A stretch of DNA of 64,000 nucleotides from Micromonospora peucetia (lineage in GTDB: Bacteria > Actinomycetota > Actinomycetes > Mycobacteriales > Micromonosporaceae): the NCBI RefSeq assembly GCF_900091625.1, contig NZ_FMIC01000002.1, positions 4,526,001 to 4,590,000 of the forward strand, given 5' to 3'. Within the stretch, counting starts at the first letter, position 1; the number at the start of each line of letters is the position of its first letter. The notes under the pieces are model-generated. The model had not been told where the DNA came from. It did not search any database and worked only from the letters and a program-made list of their open reading frames with translations. The position numbers were made by a program, and so were the translations under genes. This document shows positions 9,078-18,331 of this stretch, in pieces.

Positions 9078-10460
9078 TCAGCGCAGCCGGGAGGAGCCGG
9101 GGACGATGTCGTCCCGGAAGAGCCCGTCCGGATCGACCCGCAGCCGTACCCGGTCGACCGCGTCGACCACGTCCGGATCCAGGTGCGCCTGTGGCTGGCT
9201 GACGCTCTCCACCAAGGTGGGCGTGGTACGCCCGGTGTCCCACGGTGCGAGCGCGGCACGCACCACGGCGGAGTGCTTCTCGATGGCGGCGGCGCCGTCC
9301 GGGCCGTCCGGGACGGCCGTGCCGAGGTAGGCGTAGGCCGCGTCCAGGTGCCGGAACGCGCCGCCGGTGTCGGCCGGGACGGCGAACGCGCCGCCGAGGT
9401 GGCGCAGTTCGGCGCTGATCAGCGGGGATCCCGAGCCGGGCCCGGTCACGTCCAGGAAGGTGGCCGCGCCACGGTCGCCCAGGTCGCCGAAGAGCATGTG
9501 GTCGCCCACCATCGGTCCCGGCTCGTTCGGAGCCAACTGGGCGTGTGCCACCTCGCCGGGCGAACACAACTGCCACGTGTCCAGCAGCGGTTCGCCGATC
9601 GTCCTCAGCGGGCTCAACAGGCTTTGCGCCTGCTGCCAGGCCAGCCGCGGATCCAACTCGGTACCCAGGATCGTGCCGGCGACACCGATCATGGTGCCGG
9701 CCTTGAGACTGTCCGGTACCACCGGTGCGTCCGGCAGGTTGAGCACCTGGAGCGAGGTGGTCGCCTCCGGCGGTGCGCCGGCCGTCCACGCGCGCCACCG
9801 ATCCATCACCTCGGCGGCCCGGGTACCCGACCAGTAGGTCGCGCCGGTGGTCACCCGGCGGGCCGGGAACAGAGCGATCTCGATCGCCGTCACCACACCG
9901 AACCCACCGCCGCCGCCGCGTACCGCCCAGAACAGGTCGGGGTCTTCGGCCAGGTCCACCCGGCGCAGCTCGTCGTCGGCGGTGACCAGCTCCACCGCCC
10001 GCACGCTGTTGACCGCCAGGCCCACCTTCCGGCCGTAGACGCTGATCCCGCCACGCAGCGAGTAGCCCACCACACCCACGCCCGCCGACGTGCCGTGCGG
10101 CGCCGCCAGCCCGTACGCGGCGGCGGCGTCGACCACCTCGGCCCACCGGGTGCCGGCCGGCACCCGGGCCAGCCTGCGCTGCGGGTCCACCCGTACCCCG
10201 CCGTCGAGTTGTGTCCTGATGAGCACCGCGTCGCCCATGGCACGGGCGGCGCCGGCGCCATGGCCGGTGCTGTGCACGCGGACCGCCAGCCGCTCGGTGC
10301 GGGCGAAGCGCATCGCGGCCCGGACGTCCTGGACGGTGTGCGCGGTCACGGCCGCCACCGGATGCGCCGGCGCGTGCAGGTTGAACACCTGCGTCGCGGC
10401 GTCGTAGTCCGGGTCTCCGGCCACCGCGATGCCCGCTCTCCGTCCACCGGTCACGGTCAT
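9078..10460 (-). CDS. Berberine-bridge-type FAD oxidase with divergent flavin motif
   Basis: A 460-residue BBE-family protein. The ATG at 10460 follows GGGAGG by seven bases; a TTG at 10475 overlaps that ribosome site. The usual R-S-G-G-H is here VRVHSTGHGAG, so His67 is kept but the first Gly is Thr. The second-ligand region reads PHGTSAGVGVVGYSLRGGIS, without cysteine, and with RGG where most members have GGG. VRGGGGGFGVVTAIE is present, and the end (VDAVDRVRLRVDPDGLFRDD) is the BBE tail. Function is probably oxidation of an alcohol or a ring closure; substrate unknown. It faces away from the first two BBE genes. Confidence 0.9.
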   Translation of the reverse strand: MTVTGGRRAGIAVAGDPDYDAATQVFNLHAPAHPVAAVTAHTVQDVRAAMRFARTERLAVRVHSTGHGAGAARAMGDAVLIRTQLDGGVRVDPQRRLARVPAGTRWAEVVDAAAAYGLAAPHGTSAGVGVVGYSLRGGISVYGRKVGLAVNSVRAVELVTADDELRRVDLAEDPDLFWAVRGGGGGFGVVTAIEIALFPARRVTTGATYWSGTRAAEVMDRWRAWTAGAPPEATTSLQVLNLPDAPVVPDSLKAGTMIGVAGTILGTELDPRLAWQQAQSLLSPLRTIGEPLLDTWQLCSPGEVAHAQLAPNEPGPMVGDHMLFGDLGDRGAATFLDVTGPGSGSPLISAELRHLGGAFAVPADTGGAFRHLDAAYAYLGTAVPDGPDGAAAIEKHSAVVRAALAPWDTGRTTPTLVESVSQPQAHLDPDVVDAVDRVRLRVDPDGLFRDDIVPGSSRLR

Positions 10461-10752
10461 GGCAGAACCTCCCAACGGCTCGTCGACTCGGGTGCCGTTC
10501 CAATGTCACACGCGACCGGGCGGCGCGGATCTTCTGGAATGCGCTGTGTCCGGGGCTCCGGTCAACATCGCGGGCGACCTGGACGGGGTGGCGCTGCGCG
10601 CCTCGTGGCGGAAGGTACGCGTCGGCAGAGGTGCTGCGCACCGGCTTCGGTACCGGACCTGGCCACGGTCGACGAGGAGTGGGTAGCCCGGCGTGCAGGG
10701 ACCGGACAGGGGCGCGGCCGTGACCGGCGGCGCCCCTGTCCGGCTGTGCGGG

Positions 10753-11691
10753 TTACTTGATGGCCAGCGGGTTGATCGGGGAGGCGACCGCCCGGCTGAT
10801 CTTCAGCGGCGGCGCCACGAAGAGGAAGTCCCACACCCCGTCGTGCGCGCAGTCGGCGGCCAACTCCTCGAAGTCCAGCATCTCGCCCAGCGGTACGCCC
10901 ATGTCGCGCAGCAGAATCATGTGGACGTTGAGGAACACGTCCGGGTTCTCGCCGGGCAGTACCTCGATCGCCCAGTTGTCCGAGCAGACCGCCGCGACGT
11001 CCCGCTCCCGCAGCCAGGCGCAGCAGTCCTGGCCGAGGCCGGGCTCGCCGGCCATGAACGCGGCCGGGTCCCGCTCGGTCAGGAACTTGCGCCGCCAGCC
11101 GGTGCGGAACAGCAGGATGTCGCCCGGCCCCACACCCACCCCGCCCTGCCGGCGGGCCGCCTCGTCCAGGTCGTCGGGCGTGATGACGGTACCGGCCGGC
11201 AGCCAGTCCACTCCGTGCAGCGCGGCCACGTCCAGCAGCACGCCGCGCCCGGCGATCCCCTTGGCCTGCTTGTCGATGGCGCACCGCGCGGCACCCTTCA
11301 CCGACACGTCCCGGGCCGGGAAGCCGTTGTACATCTGGTCGTCGTAGTACACGTGCGCCAGCGAGTCCCACTGCGACGCGCACTGCAGCGGCATGAAGAT
11401 GTAGTCGTCGGCGTACCGGAACCCGCCGGGGAACAGCTGTTGGTCGCCGGTCTCGGACATCAGGTGGATCGGGTTGATGCGGTGCGTGCCGGGCTGCGGC
11501 CCGTCGCGGTCGAACGGGATGCCGAGGTCGAACACCGCGCCCTTGCGGACCAGCCCGGCCGCGGCCACCAGAGCCTGTGGGGTGATGAGGTTGGCGGTGC
11601 CGCGTTCGTCCTCGGCGCCCCAGCGGCCCCAGTTGCGCAGCCGCTCGCCGGTCGCCCGGAAGTCTTCCACTCTGGTGTGCTGCCCGGTCAT
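10753..11691 (-). CDS. Cyclase-family (kynurenine-formamidase-like) metal hydrolase
   Basis: A 312-residue member of the putative cyclase family. The core SQWDSLAHVYYDDQMYNG keeps the H/D metal-binding pattern (in most members HxGTHxDxPxH, here Gln/Trp-rich but with D-S-L-A-H), as in the longer actinobacterial branch. The second conserved segment VCSDNWAIEVLP and the late H in NVHMILLRDMGVPLGE are also present. Family members hydrolyse amides or lactones, using Zn or Mn; kynurenine formamidase and isatin hydrolase are known ones. It sits in a minus-strand row with an epoxide-hydrolase gene (25-base gap) and may share its transcript. The ATG at 11691 follows GGAGGGAGCC. Confidence 0.85.
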   Translation of the reverse strand: MTGQHTRVEDFRATGERLRNWGRWGAEDERGTANLITPQALVAAAGLVRKGAVFDLGIPFDRDGPQPGTHRINPIHLMSETGDQQLFPGGFRYADDYIFMPLQCASQWDSLAHVYYDDQMYNGFPARDVSVKGAARCAIDKQAKGIAGRGVLLDVAALHGVDWLPAGTVITPDDLDEAARRQGGVGVGPGDILLFRTGWRRKFLTERDPAAFMAGEPGLGQDCCAWLRERDVAAVCSDNWAIEVLPGENPDVFLNVHMILLRDMGVPLGEMLDFEELAADCAHDGVWDFLFVAPPLKISRAVASPINPLAIK

Positions 11692-11715
11692 ACAGGCTCC
11701 CTCCGGCCTCAGTGG

Positions 11716-12873
11716 TCAGTCCTTCAGGAGCCGCGCGAACGCTCGCAAATCCGCCGCGAACAGGTCCGGCTCCTCCATCGCGGCGAAGTGGCCGCCGCGG
11801 TCGAACTCGGCCCAGTGCACGATGGTGGGCAGGTCCCGACTGGCGAGGTGGCGCACCGGTACGAACGGCGCGTGCGGGTACACCGCGACGCCCATGGGCT
11901 GGCTGATGGGCTGGTACCGGACCGTGGTCGCCGTGATGGGCAGCTGCGCTACGGCCTCGTAGTAGAACTGGGCCGAGGGTCCTGCGGTCGCGGTGAGCCA
12001 GAAGATGCTCGCGATGGTGAGGAGGCGGTCCCGGCTGACCGCGTCCTCGGGTACCCGCGGCGCGTCCGCCCAGTCCTTGAACTTCTCCACGATCCAGGCC
12101 AGTTGGCCGACCGGGGAGTCGGTCAGCGCGTAGGAGACCGTGTGCGGGCGGGTCGCCATCAGTTTCATGGAACCGGCCAGCACGCTCCGGAAGCGTTCCG
12201 ACCGGTCCAGCCGTGCCTGGTCGGTCTCGCTGATCTCGGCCGCCTCCTCGGGCTCACCGCTGAGCGTGGTGACCAGCGTGTTGAGGTGCAGGCCGGCGAC
12301 GTGCTCGTGGTCGACCAGGGCCAGGGTGTAGGAGACGAGGGAGCCGAAGTCACCGCCCTGTGCCACGTACCGTTCGTAGCCGAGCTGCCGCATCAGCTCC
12401 GCCCACGCGTTCGCCACCCGCATGCCGTTCCAGCCGGGCTGCCCGTTGGTGCTGGAGAAGCCGAACCCGGGAATGGACGGGATCACCAGATGGAACGCCT
12501 CGGCCGGGTCGCCGCCGTGCGCCCTCGGATCGGTCAGCGGGCCGATGATGTCGAGGAACTCGACCACCGAGCCGGGCCACCCGTGGGTGATCAGGAGCGG
12601 CAGCGCGTCAGGCTCCGGCGAACGCACGTGCAGGAAGTGCACGTCCGCGCCGTCGATGTCCGCGATGAACTGGGGGTACCTGTTGAGCTCAGCCTCGGCC
12701 GCGCGCCAGTCGTACCGGGTGTGCCAGTACCCGACCAGCTCGCGCAGGTAGTCCACAGGTACTCCGCGGTCCCATCCGGCCTCCGGCAGTTGCTCCGGCC
12801 ACCGCACGCCCGCCAGCCGACGCGCCAGGTCGTCCAGGGCGGACTGCGAGATGTCCACACGGAACGGTCGCAT
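11716..12873 (-). CDS. Epoxide hydrolase with EHN N-terminal domain
   Basis: A 385-residue alpha/beta hydrolase. It starts [20 protein letters not shown], the EHN cap domain typical of microsomal-type epoxide hydrolases, then [11 protein letters not shown] (HGWP oxyanion motif), [10 protein letters not shown] with the nucleophilic Asp, and [20 protein letters not shown] with the catalytic His. These enzymes open epoxides to diols through an aspartyl ester. The start at 12873 gives the standard length; longer open frame upstream is repetitive Pro/Val/Arg and not credible. It is followed closely by the cyclase-family gene. Confidence 0.92.
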   Translation of the reverse strand: MRPFRVDISQSALDDLARRLAGVRWPEQLPEAGWDRGVPVDYLRELVGYWHTRYDWRAAEAELNRYPQFIADIDGADVHFLHVRSPEPDALPLLITHGWPGSVVEFLDIIGPLTDPRAHGGDPAEAFHLVIPSIPGFGFSSTNGQPGWNGMRVANAWAELMRQLGYERYVAQGGDFGSLVSYTLALVDHEHVAGLHLNTLVTTLSGEPEEAAEISETDQARLDRSERFRSVLAGSMKLMATRPHTVSYALTDSPVGQLAWIVEKFKDWADAPRVPEDAVSRDRLLTIASIFWLTATAGPSAQFYYEAVAQLPITATTVRYQPISQPMGVAVYPHAPFVPVRHLASRDLPTIVHWAEFDRGGHFAAMEEPDLFAADLRAFARLLKD

Positions 12874-13034
12874 GCTGTGTTCCCATCTGTCTGGCGGCGG
12901 TATCCCGCGTAGTACGGATGAGGCCAATATGCCGCCCGTACCGGCGGGGTCGCATCTCTGATGTTGCGGCCTGACCGGGACCGGCCTGACCGGCCTGACC
13001 GGGACTGGGATCACGGCGCAGGGCCCTGAGCGGT

Positions 13035-13709
13035 TCAGCGGGGCCGGGCAGCGGGTACCGGCGCCCGGCGCAGCCGCAGGTGTACCACCGCGGGGGAGGC
13101 GACGAACTCCACACAGTCGTAGCCGGACAGACCGCCACCGGGTGAGCCGCCGGCGAACAGCCGCTCCCCGTCACCCAGCAGCACCGGTACCAGCGCCAGG
13201 TGCAGTTCGTCGATCAGCCCCGCGCGCAGGTACTGCCGGATGGTGTGCACGCCGCCGCCGATCCGGATGGCCCGCTCGCCGGCGGCCTCCCGGGCGAGCT
13301 CCAGGGCCGCGTGGATGCCGTCCTGGACGAAGTGGAAGGTGGTACCTCCGGCCAGCCGCAGCGGCGGCCGGGCGTGGTTGGTGAGGACGAAGACCGGGTG
13401 GTGGAACGGCGGGTCCTGGCCCCACCATCCGTTCCACGGGTCCGCCGGCCACGGGCCACGGGACGGCCCGAACATGTTGCGGCCCATGATGGTGGCGCCC
13501 AAGCCGTCCTCGCCGGCCTGGAAGAACCGGTTGTCCAGGCCGTCCTCGCCGTCGTCGTGGCCGATCAGGGCCTGGCCGCCCCTGGCCGCGAACAGCCAGT
13601 CGTGCAGCAGTTGCCCGCCGACGCCGAGCGGGTTGTCGAGGCTCTGCCGGGGCCCGGCGCCGTACCCGTCGAGGGAGACCGAGAAGTTGTTGACCCGTAC
13701 CCGGGACAT
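13035..13709 (-). CDS. DHFR-like / RibD C-terminal domain reductase (second copy)
   Basis: A 224-residue member of the RibD_C/DHFR-like family. It begins [20 protein letters not shown], then [30 protein letters not shown], the [21 protein letters not shown] block and [12 protein letters not shown]. Its ATG shares one base with the TGA of the upstream gene (TGATG), so translation is probably coupled. The insert [16 protein letters not shown] is typical of the larger actinobacterial subgroup. It is related to, but clearly different from, the copy at 2191-2769. NADPH-dependent reduction is likely; substrate unknown. Confidence 0.88.
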   Translation of the reverse strand: MSRVRVNNFSVSLDGYGAGPRQSLDNPLGVGGQLLHDWLFAARGGQALIGHDDGEDGLDNRFFQAGEDGLGATIMGRNMFGPSRGPWPADPWNGWWGQDPPFHHPVFVLTNHARPPLRLAGGTTFHFVQDGIHAALELAREAAGERAIRIGGGVHTIRQYLRAGLIDELHLALVPVLLGDGERLFAGGSPGGGLSGYDCVEFVASPAVVHLRLRRAPVPAARPR

Positions 13710-14065
13710 CACGACAGGTGCGCGAACTGGCCCGGGCGGCGGCCCGGACCGGCCGGTCCCCGGAACGCCTGGGCCTGGTCCAGCCAGCGGTCCGCCTCGG
13801 CGCCGGTGGCGGTCAGCGCGAGGTCGGCGCGGTGCCGGTCCATCATGCCGGCCGCGGCCAGCACGGCCGGTGGCAGCGGGCGCACGAGCCACGGCACGAG
13901 CTGGTCCGGGGGTACGGCCGCCAGCGCCTTCTCCTCCGTGGCGCGCTCCTGGCGCCAGGGCGTGAGCAGTACCTCGGGCGGGTCGGCCGGGAACGGTGCC
14001 ATCGCGGCGCGGACCGCGTCACCGTCGACGGTGAGGTCCCGGATCGGGTCGGGTTGATTCGTCAT
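13709..14065 (-). CDS. Small hypothetical protein, perhaps a truncated maleylpyruvate-isomerase-like protein
   Basis: A 118-residue frame that ends in TGATG overlap with the DHFR-like gene, so it is probably translated. The middle PWLVRPLPPAVLAAAGMM resembles the last helices of the mycothiol-dependent DinB/maleylpyruvate isomerase group, where a metal-binding His motif should follow (usually WAHGQDIADALG). Here DRHRADLALTATGAEADRWL follows instead and the protein stops soon after, so a conserved metal site is not evident. It could be a truncated or frameshifted relic. I do not assign a function. Confidence 0.45.
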   Translation of the reverse strand: MTNQPDPIRDLTVDGDAVRAAMAPFPADPPEVLLTPWRQERATEEKALAAVPPDQLVPWLVRPLPPAVLAAAGMMDRHRADLALTATGAEADRWLDQAQAFRGPAGPGRRPGQFAHLS

Positions 14066-14566
14066 TGTGCGTCCTCCCTGTGCGCCCCGGCGTGGCCGCG
14101 CGATAATCGCGCGGCACGATTTCGGCCCGGTCCACCGGCGCCACCGGGATGGCCGCGACCGAGTCGAGCATGCCGGTGCGGGGTTGGCCCGTCTTCTCCG
14201 GTTGTGCCGACCTCCGATGTCCGGTTCCGTGGGTTACGGACTGGCTTGATCTTTAACTTGTGCGGCGTGGCCTCGGACTATTCAAGTTCTTCGTTTTCTG
14301 GGCTGTCGCCTTTCGCCTTTGTGCTGGTGACGGGCAGAGCGCTCGCCAGGCGGGCCACGGAGGGATCGAAGGACGCCGTGGCCCGGCCCGGGCCGGCGAT
14401 CGCCACCGCGGCTGTCGCGTCGGCGCCGGGGCGAGACCGGCGCCGGTGGTACGGCGATCTGTCCCGTTCAGGAGGACTGAGTCCGCACCGTGGAAGACGC
14501 CCGCGGCGGCGGCCGCTGGACACCATGGGAGTGACCTGCACCGATCCGCCCTCACAGGAGGCAGTC
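14066..14566. promoter_or_regulatory. Divergent promoter region upstream of the P450
   Basis: About 500 bases separate the small hypothetical gene (minus) from the P450 (plus). The centre, near 14240-14330, is the least GC-rich part and contains runs such as TTGATCTTTAACTTG, a plausible place for promoters. No complete gene is visible. A long plus-strand open frame runs through it into the P450, but its sequence is low-complexity Arg/Pro and it lacks any recognisable domain. Confidence 0.4.
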
Positions 14567-15799
14567 GTGGACGACGATCCGCTGTTCGCCATCGATCCGG
14601 CCGGCACCGACATCCACGACGAGGCGGCCCGGCTCCGGGCCCACGGGCCGATCACCCGGGTGCTGCTGCCCGGCGGAGTCGCGGCCTGGGCGGTGACCGG
14701 CTACCACGCCGCCCGGCAGGTCCTGGCGGACGAGCGGTTCGCCAGGAACGCCCGGCAGCACTGGCCGGCATACGTCGACGGCACCCTCAGCCCGGACTTC
14801 CCGCTGATCGCCTGGGCCCGGATGGACAATATGTCCACTGCGGATGGTGAGCCGCACGCCCGTCAACGCCGGCTCGTCGCCGGCGCGTTCAGCCCGCAGC
14901 GGATCGCCGTGCTGCGGCCGCGGGTCGAGCGGGTCGTGAGGCGTGCGCTGGACGAGCTGGCCGGGCATGCGGCCGAGCGGCCGGGCGAGCCGGTCGACCT
15001 CAAGGTGGGGTACGCGCACCGGGTGGCGTCGCGGGTGATCGGCGAGCTGCTCGGCGTGCCCGAGGGCGACCCGGACGGCATCCTGGACCGCGCCGGGTAC
15101 ATCGAGTCGACCCCGCAGAAAGCGGCCGCGGAGTACGCCCTGCTGCGGAGCAAGATCGAGGCTCTGGTCGCGGCGAAGCGCCGCCAGCCGGGGGAGGACC
15201 TGATCAGCGACCTGATCGCCGCCCAGCCGAGCGGGTGCCCGGTGACCGGGACGGGCGCCGGGTCCGATGCCGAGCTGGTCGGCCTGGCGCAGCTGATGCT
15301 CAACACCGGCGCCGAGCCGGCCAGGAACCTCATCACGAACACCGTGCTGGCGCTGCTCACCCGGCCCGGCCAGCGCGCCCTGGCGGCGAGCGGCGAGGTG
15401 GAGTGGGACGACGTGGTGGAGGAGACGCTGCGCACCGACGCGTCGGTCGCGTACCTGCCGTTCCGGTTCGCGACGGAGGACGTCACGATCGCCGGCGTGA
15501 CCATCTCCCGGGGCGACCCGGTGCTGGTCGGCTACGCCGCGACCGGCCGAGACCCGGAGCTGCACGGCGCCGCCGCGGGGGAGTTCGACGCCCGGCGCGC
15601 GGACAAGCGGCACGTGGCGTTCGGCCACGGCGTGCACCGGTGCGTCGGCCCGGCGCTGACCCGGATGGAGGTGCGCATCGCGGTGGAGGCGCTGTTCACG
15701 CGCTTTCCCGGGCTGCGGCTGGCGGTGGAGCCGAAGGAACTGACCGGGCAGGGCACGTTCGTCATGAACGGCCGCCTCGCGCTGCCGGTCCACCTCTGA
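14567..15799 (+). CDS. Cytochrome P450
   Basis: A 410-residue bacterial class I P450. The GTG at 14567 is five bases after AGGAGG; an ATG at 14525 is the alternative. The heme loop is FGHGVHRCVGPAL with Cys359 as thiolate ligand, and E286-T-L-R289 is the ExxR pair. The I-helix reads LNTGAEPARN: the acidic residue Glu250 is kept, but the usual Thr that follows is Pro251, so the standard acid-alcohol proton relay is missing. ARMDNMSTADGEPHARQRRL is the C-helix region (normally MDxPEHxRxR). It needs ferredoxin partners encoded elsewhere. Likely tailoring oxidation; substrate unknown. Confidence 0.93.
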   Translation: MDDDPLFAIDPAGTDIHDEAARLRAHGPITRVLLPGGVAAWAVTGYHAARQVLADERFARNARQHWPAYVDGTLSPDFPLIAWARMDNMSTADGEPHARQRRLVAGAFSPQRIAVLRPRVERVVRRALDELAGHAAERPGEPVDLKVGYAHRVASRVIGELLGVPEGDPDGILDRAGYIESTPQKAAAEYALLRSKIEALVAAKRRQPGEDLISDLIAAQPSGCPVTGTGAGSDAELVGLAQLMLNTGAEPARNLITNTVLALLTRPGQRALAASGEVEWDDVVEETLRTDASVAYLPFRFATEDVTIAGVTISRGDPVLVGYAATGRDPELHGAAAGEFDARRADKRHVAFGHGVHRCVGPALTRMEVRIAVEALFTRFPGLRLAVEPKELTGQGTFVMNGRLALPVHL

Positions 15800-15959
15800 A
15801 CGCCGGGGCCGGGGCGGGCGCACGCCCCGCCGCCGGCCGTTTCAGCGGCGCGCCGCTACTGGCAGGGCGATTGCGTAGTCGATCAGCGGTGTCTCTGAGC
15901 TGGGGTTGCCCGGACAGGTTGGCCGGCGCCGAGATGTTCACGGTGCTGGCTGACCGCTC

Positions 15960-16480
15960 AGGCGGGCGGCGCCGGGCGGTCCGATGCCGGTCAGGTCCAT
16001 CAGTCGGCTTCCGGTGCTGTTGACCAGGTCGGTGAGCTCCTGTTTCGTGGTTTTGATCTTCTTGTCGATGACGACGGTTCGCCGTTCAGCTCGGAGGCCA
16101 GCCGGCGGCGGGTCTTGCCGATGACGTCACGCGGGCGCACGTGCCCAGCAGGGACGCGGGCCTGCTGGGCGGACAGATCCGCTTTCGCGCCACCGGGCAC
16201 CAGTTCGAGTAGCAGGTGGTGCAACCGGGAGAGCACGTCGGTACGGGCGTGGCCGAGCTGGTCACGGCGGTCGACCAGCAGCCGTAACGCGACTGTGGTG
16301 TCGTCGGTGACGACCTGCCGCAGACCTTCGGTGCGCAGGGCGACCACGGCGACCCTGCGGGCGTCGACCGGGTCGGTCTTGCGGCCCTGGCCGGTGGCGA
16401 ACACGTGGGCCCGGGCGGACAGCTTCACGGGAACGTCCACGACGGTCTCGCCGTCAGCGACCAGGCCCTCGACCAAGCCT
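15960..16480 (-). pseudogene. IS110-family transposase, truncated and frameshifted
   Basis: On the minus strand the piece begins GLVEGLVADGETVVDVPVKL and passes through GQGRKTDPVDARRVAVVALR, the part of the DEDD RuvC-like domain of IS110 transposases. The first catalytic Asp (normally in a MDPHK-like start) is missing. Near 16085 the frame shifts by one: the reading continues as TVVIDKKIKTTKQELTDLVN and then LMDLTGIGPPGAARL, the linker and helix-hairpin start of the C-terminal Tnp_20 domain, before it ends near 15960. Both ends and the serine-containing catalytic region are lost, so it is inactive. No terminal repeats are expected for this family. Confidence 0.8.
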
Positions 16481-16842
16481 GGCCGGGCTGCGGTCGTACC
16501 ACCAGTCAATAGGTAGCCGCGAAGCGCGATCGGGACCTTCACGATCGATCTCGGCAGCTTCGCGAGGGTCTCCGCAAGCGCGGCCCAGAATCGTCGCAGT
16601 GTTCCGCGCATTTCCTGGCGGCGTCATAGTGCTCGCGGAGAAGCCCGTCGGCCGGACCGGCATCACCCTATTGGCGTCGAACAGTGGCCGCCCGCCGGAG
16701 CGCCAGGCTGAACGGCTGTGGCCGGCCGGCCTCGGACAGCAGAACGAGATTTGCCGCCATCGAATGCTGTCGAGTGACCCCCTTCTGCGTCGATCCACTT
16801 TGGGATAGCCTCATCGCTTCCCACTAGAGATTGGAGCACGGG

Positions 16843-17829
16843 GTGTCCTTCCTGAACAGAAGAAAGCTGCTCGCGCTCGGCGCCGGAACGGTTGCCGCAG
16901 CAACTGCCGGCACCAGCGCACAAGCCGCGCCATCCGAAGTGGACGCGAGTAGAGCACCATCTCCGAGCCGCCTCGCGGACAGTCTTCCCGGATCGTTCAC
17001 CAGCAGTTATGTGCAGACCAACGGCGTTCGCCTGCACTATGTCGCCGGTGGCAGCGGGGCACCCGTGATTCTGCTGCACGGCTGGCCGCAGACGTGGTGG
17101 GAGTATCGGAAGGTCATGCCCGATCTCGCCACGAAGTATCGTGTTATCGCGGTGGATCTGCGCGGCGGCGGCGAATCCAGCAAGCCGCAGTCCGGATACG
17201 ACAAGAAAACAATGGCGGCCGACATCGCGGGTCTGATCACCGCTCTCGGCTACACCAAGGCGCACGTTGTCGGCCACGACATCGGGGCCATGGTCGCATA
17301 CAGCCTCACGGTGAACAAGCCGCAGGCCGTCGACAAGCTCGTGATGCTGGATGTTGCCCACCCCAACAGCGGATATTACGACTTCCGCATGCTGCCCGCG
17401 CCGGGCGCGCCGTTCCACCCGTGGTGGTTCGCCTTCAATCAGGTGGACATCTTGCCCGAGCGGCTCGTCGCCGGCCGCTCCCGCTTCCTGGTCGACTGGA
17501 TGTTCGACTATCTGCTGGTCAACCACGCTGCCATCAGCAGTTTCGACCGCGCCATCTTCGCCCAGGCGTACGCAACGTCGGACGCGATCCGCGGCGGCAA
17601 CGGCTGGTACAAGGCGTTCGGGCAGGACATCATCGACAACGGCACGTACGGGCAGATCGCCACGCCGACCCTGGGCCTGGCCTGCCCGGCGTTCTACCCC
17701 GGCCTGGCCGCGACCCTCAGCACGCAGGCGACCAACCTCCAGCTGGCGCAGATCGCCGACACCGGCCACTACTTCGTCGACGAACAGCCGGCGGCCGTCG
17801 TCCAGCAGCTGAAGGCCTTCCTCGGCTGA
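16843..17829 (+). CDS. Exported alpha/beta hydrolase, epoxide-hydrolase/dehalogenase-like
   Basis: A 328-residue protein; the GTG at 16843 is placed six bases after GGAG. The N-terminus SFLNRRKLLALGAGTVAAAT carries a twin-arginine-type signal (RR then hydrophobic run, then AQA cleavage), so export in folded form is likely. The mature part is an alpha/beta hydrolase: LLHGWPQTWWEYR (oxyanion), VVGHDIGAMVA with nucleophilic Asp, and ADTGHYFVDEQP with catalytic His. An Asp nucleophile points to an epoxide hydrolase or haloalkane dehalogenase rather than an esterase. It lies between IS110 and ISAs1 relics and has less extreme GC3 at its 5' end than its neighbours, which fits acquisition by transfer. 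Confidence 0.88.
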   Translation: MSFLNRRKLLALGAGTVAAATAGTSAQAAPSEVDASRAPSPSRLADSLPGSFTSSYVQTNGVRLHYVAGGSGAPVILLHGWPQTWWEYRKVMPDLATKYRVIAVDLRGGGESSKPQSGYDKKTMAADIAGLITALGYTKAHVVGHDIGAMVAYSLTVNKPQAVDKLVMLDVAHPNSGYYDFRMLPAPGAPFHPWWFAFNQVDILPERLVAGRSRFLVDWMFDYLLVNHAAISSFDRAIFAQAYATSDAIRGGNGWYKAFGQDIIDNGTYGQIATPTLGLACPAFYPGLAATLSTQATNLQLAQIADTGHYFVDEQPAAVVQQLKAFLG

Positions 17830-17838
17830 CCTACGGGA

Positions 17839-17871
17839 ACGGGAGCCCGCGTCTGTCGCGCGGGCTCCCGT
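17839..17871 (+). terminator. Hairpin terminator after the exported hydrolase
   Basis: A perfect 13-bp inverted repeat (ACGGGAGCCCGCG and complement; arms 17839-17851 and 17859-17871) with a seven-base loop, ten bases after the stop at 17829. Confidence 0.8.
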
Positions 17872-17881
17872 GTGACGTGGA

Positions 17882-18331
17882 CTGGTCGCAGGCGGCGAGG
17901 ACGTGCCGGGCCGTGGTGTCGGCGGTGCGGGGGCCGCACAGTGTCTTGCCGTCCACCGCGGTTGCCCGCCGCGCTGGCGACGGCGCGGTCGCCGATCGTA
18001 CGGCGAGCCAGGCGCCGACCGCCTGGGTGAGCTGATCCGGGTCCAGGGCCGGCAGGAGCCTGCGGATCATCGTCTCCGACGGACGTCGGTCCGGGGCGAT
18101 GCCCAACGCCAGCGCGGTCGCGGCTGGTACGTCGGCGACCCACTCGGCGATCGCGGTGTAGGGGCGGTATCCGGCCGCCACGGCGCACACCGCCGCAGTC
18201 ACCACGACCACCAAAGGGCGCCGCACGCCGCGGCGGGCACGGGGAGCCGGCAGGTCGGCCAGCGCCGCGGCCAGCCCGGCAGAGGTTTCGGGCGCCGCGA
18301 CAGCCGGTGCGCAGGACAAGGACGCGTCCAC
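17882..18331 (-). pseudogene. ISAs1-family transposase, C-terminally truncated
   Basis: About 150 codons read as the N-terminal associated domain of ISAs1/H-repeat transposases: LADLPAPRARRGVRRPLVVV, YRPYTAIAEWVADVP, PSETMIRRLLPALDPDQL and then TAVDGKTLCGPRTAD with AACDQ. The AVDGKTLRG motif is the start of the DDE domain with its first Asp. The rest of the DDE domain, some 200 residues, is gone and the frame runs into the hydrolase terminator. The insertion is therefore a 5' fragment and inactive. Confidence 0.8.
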
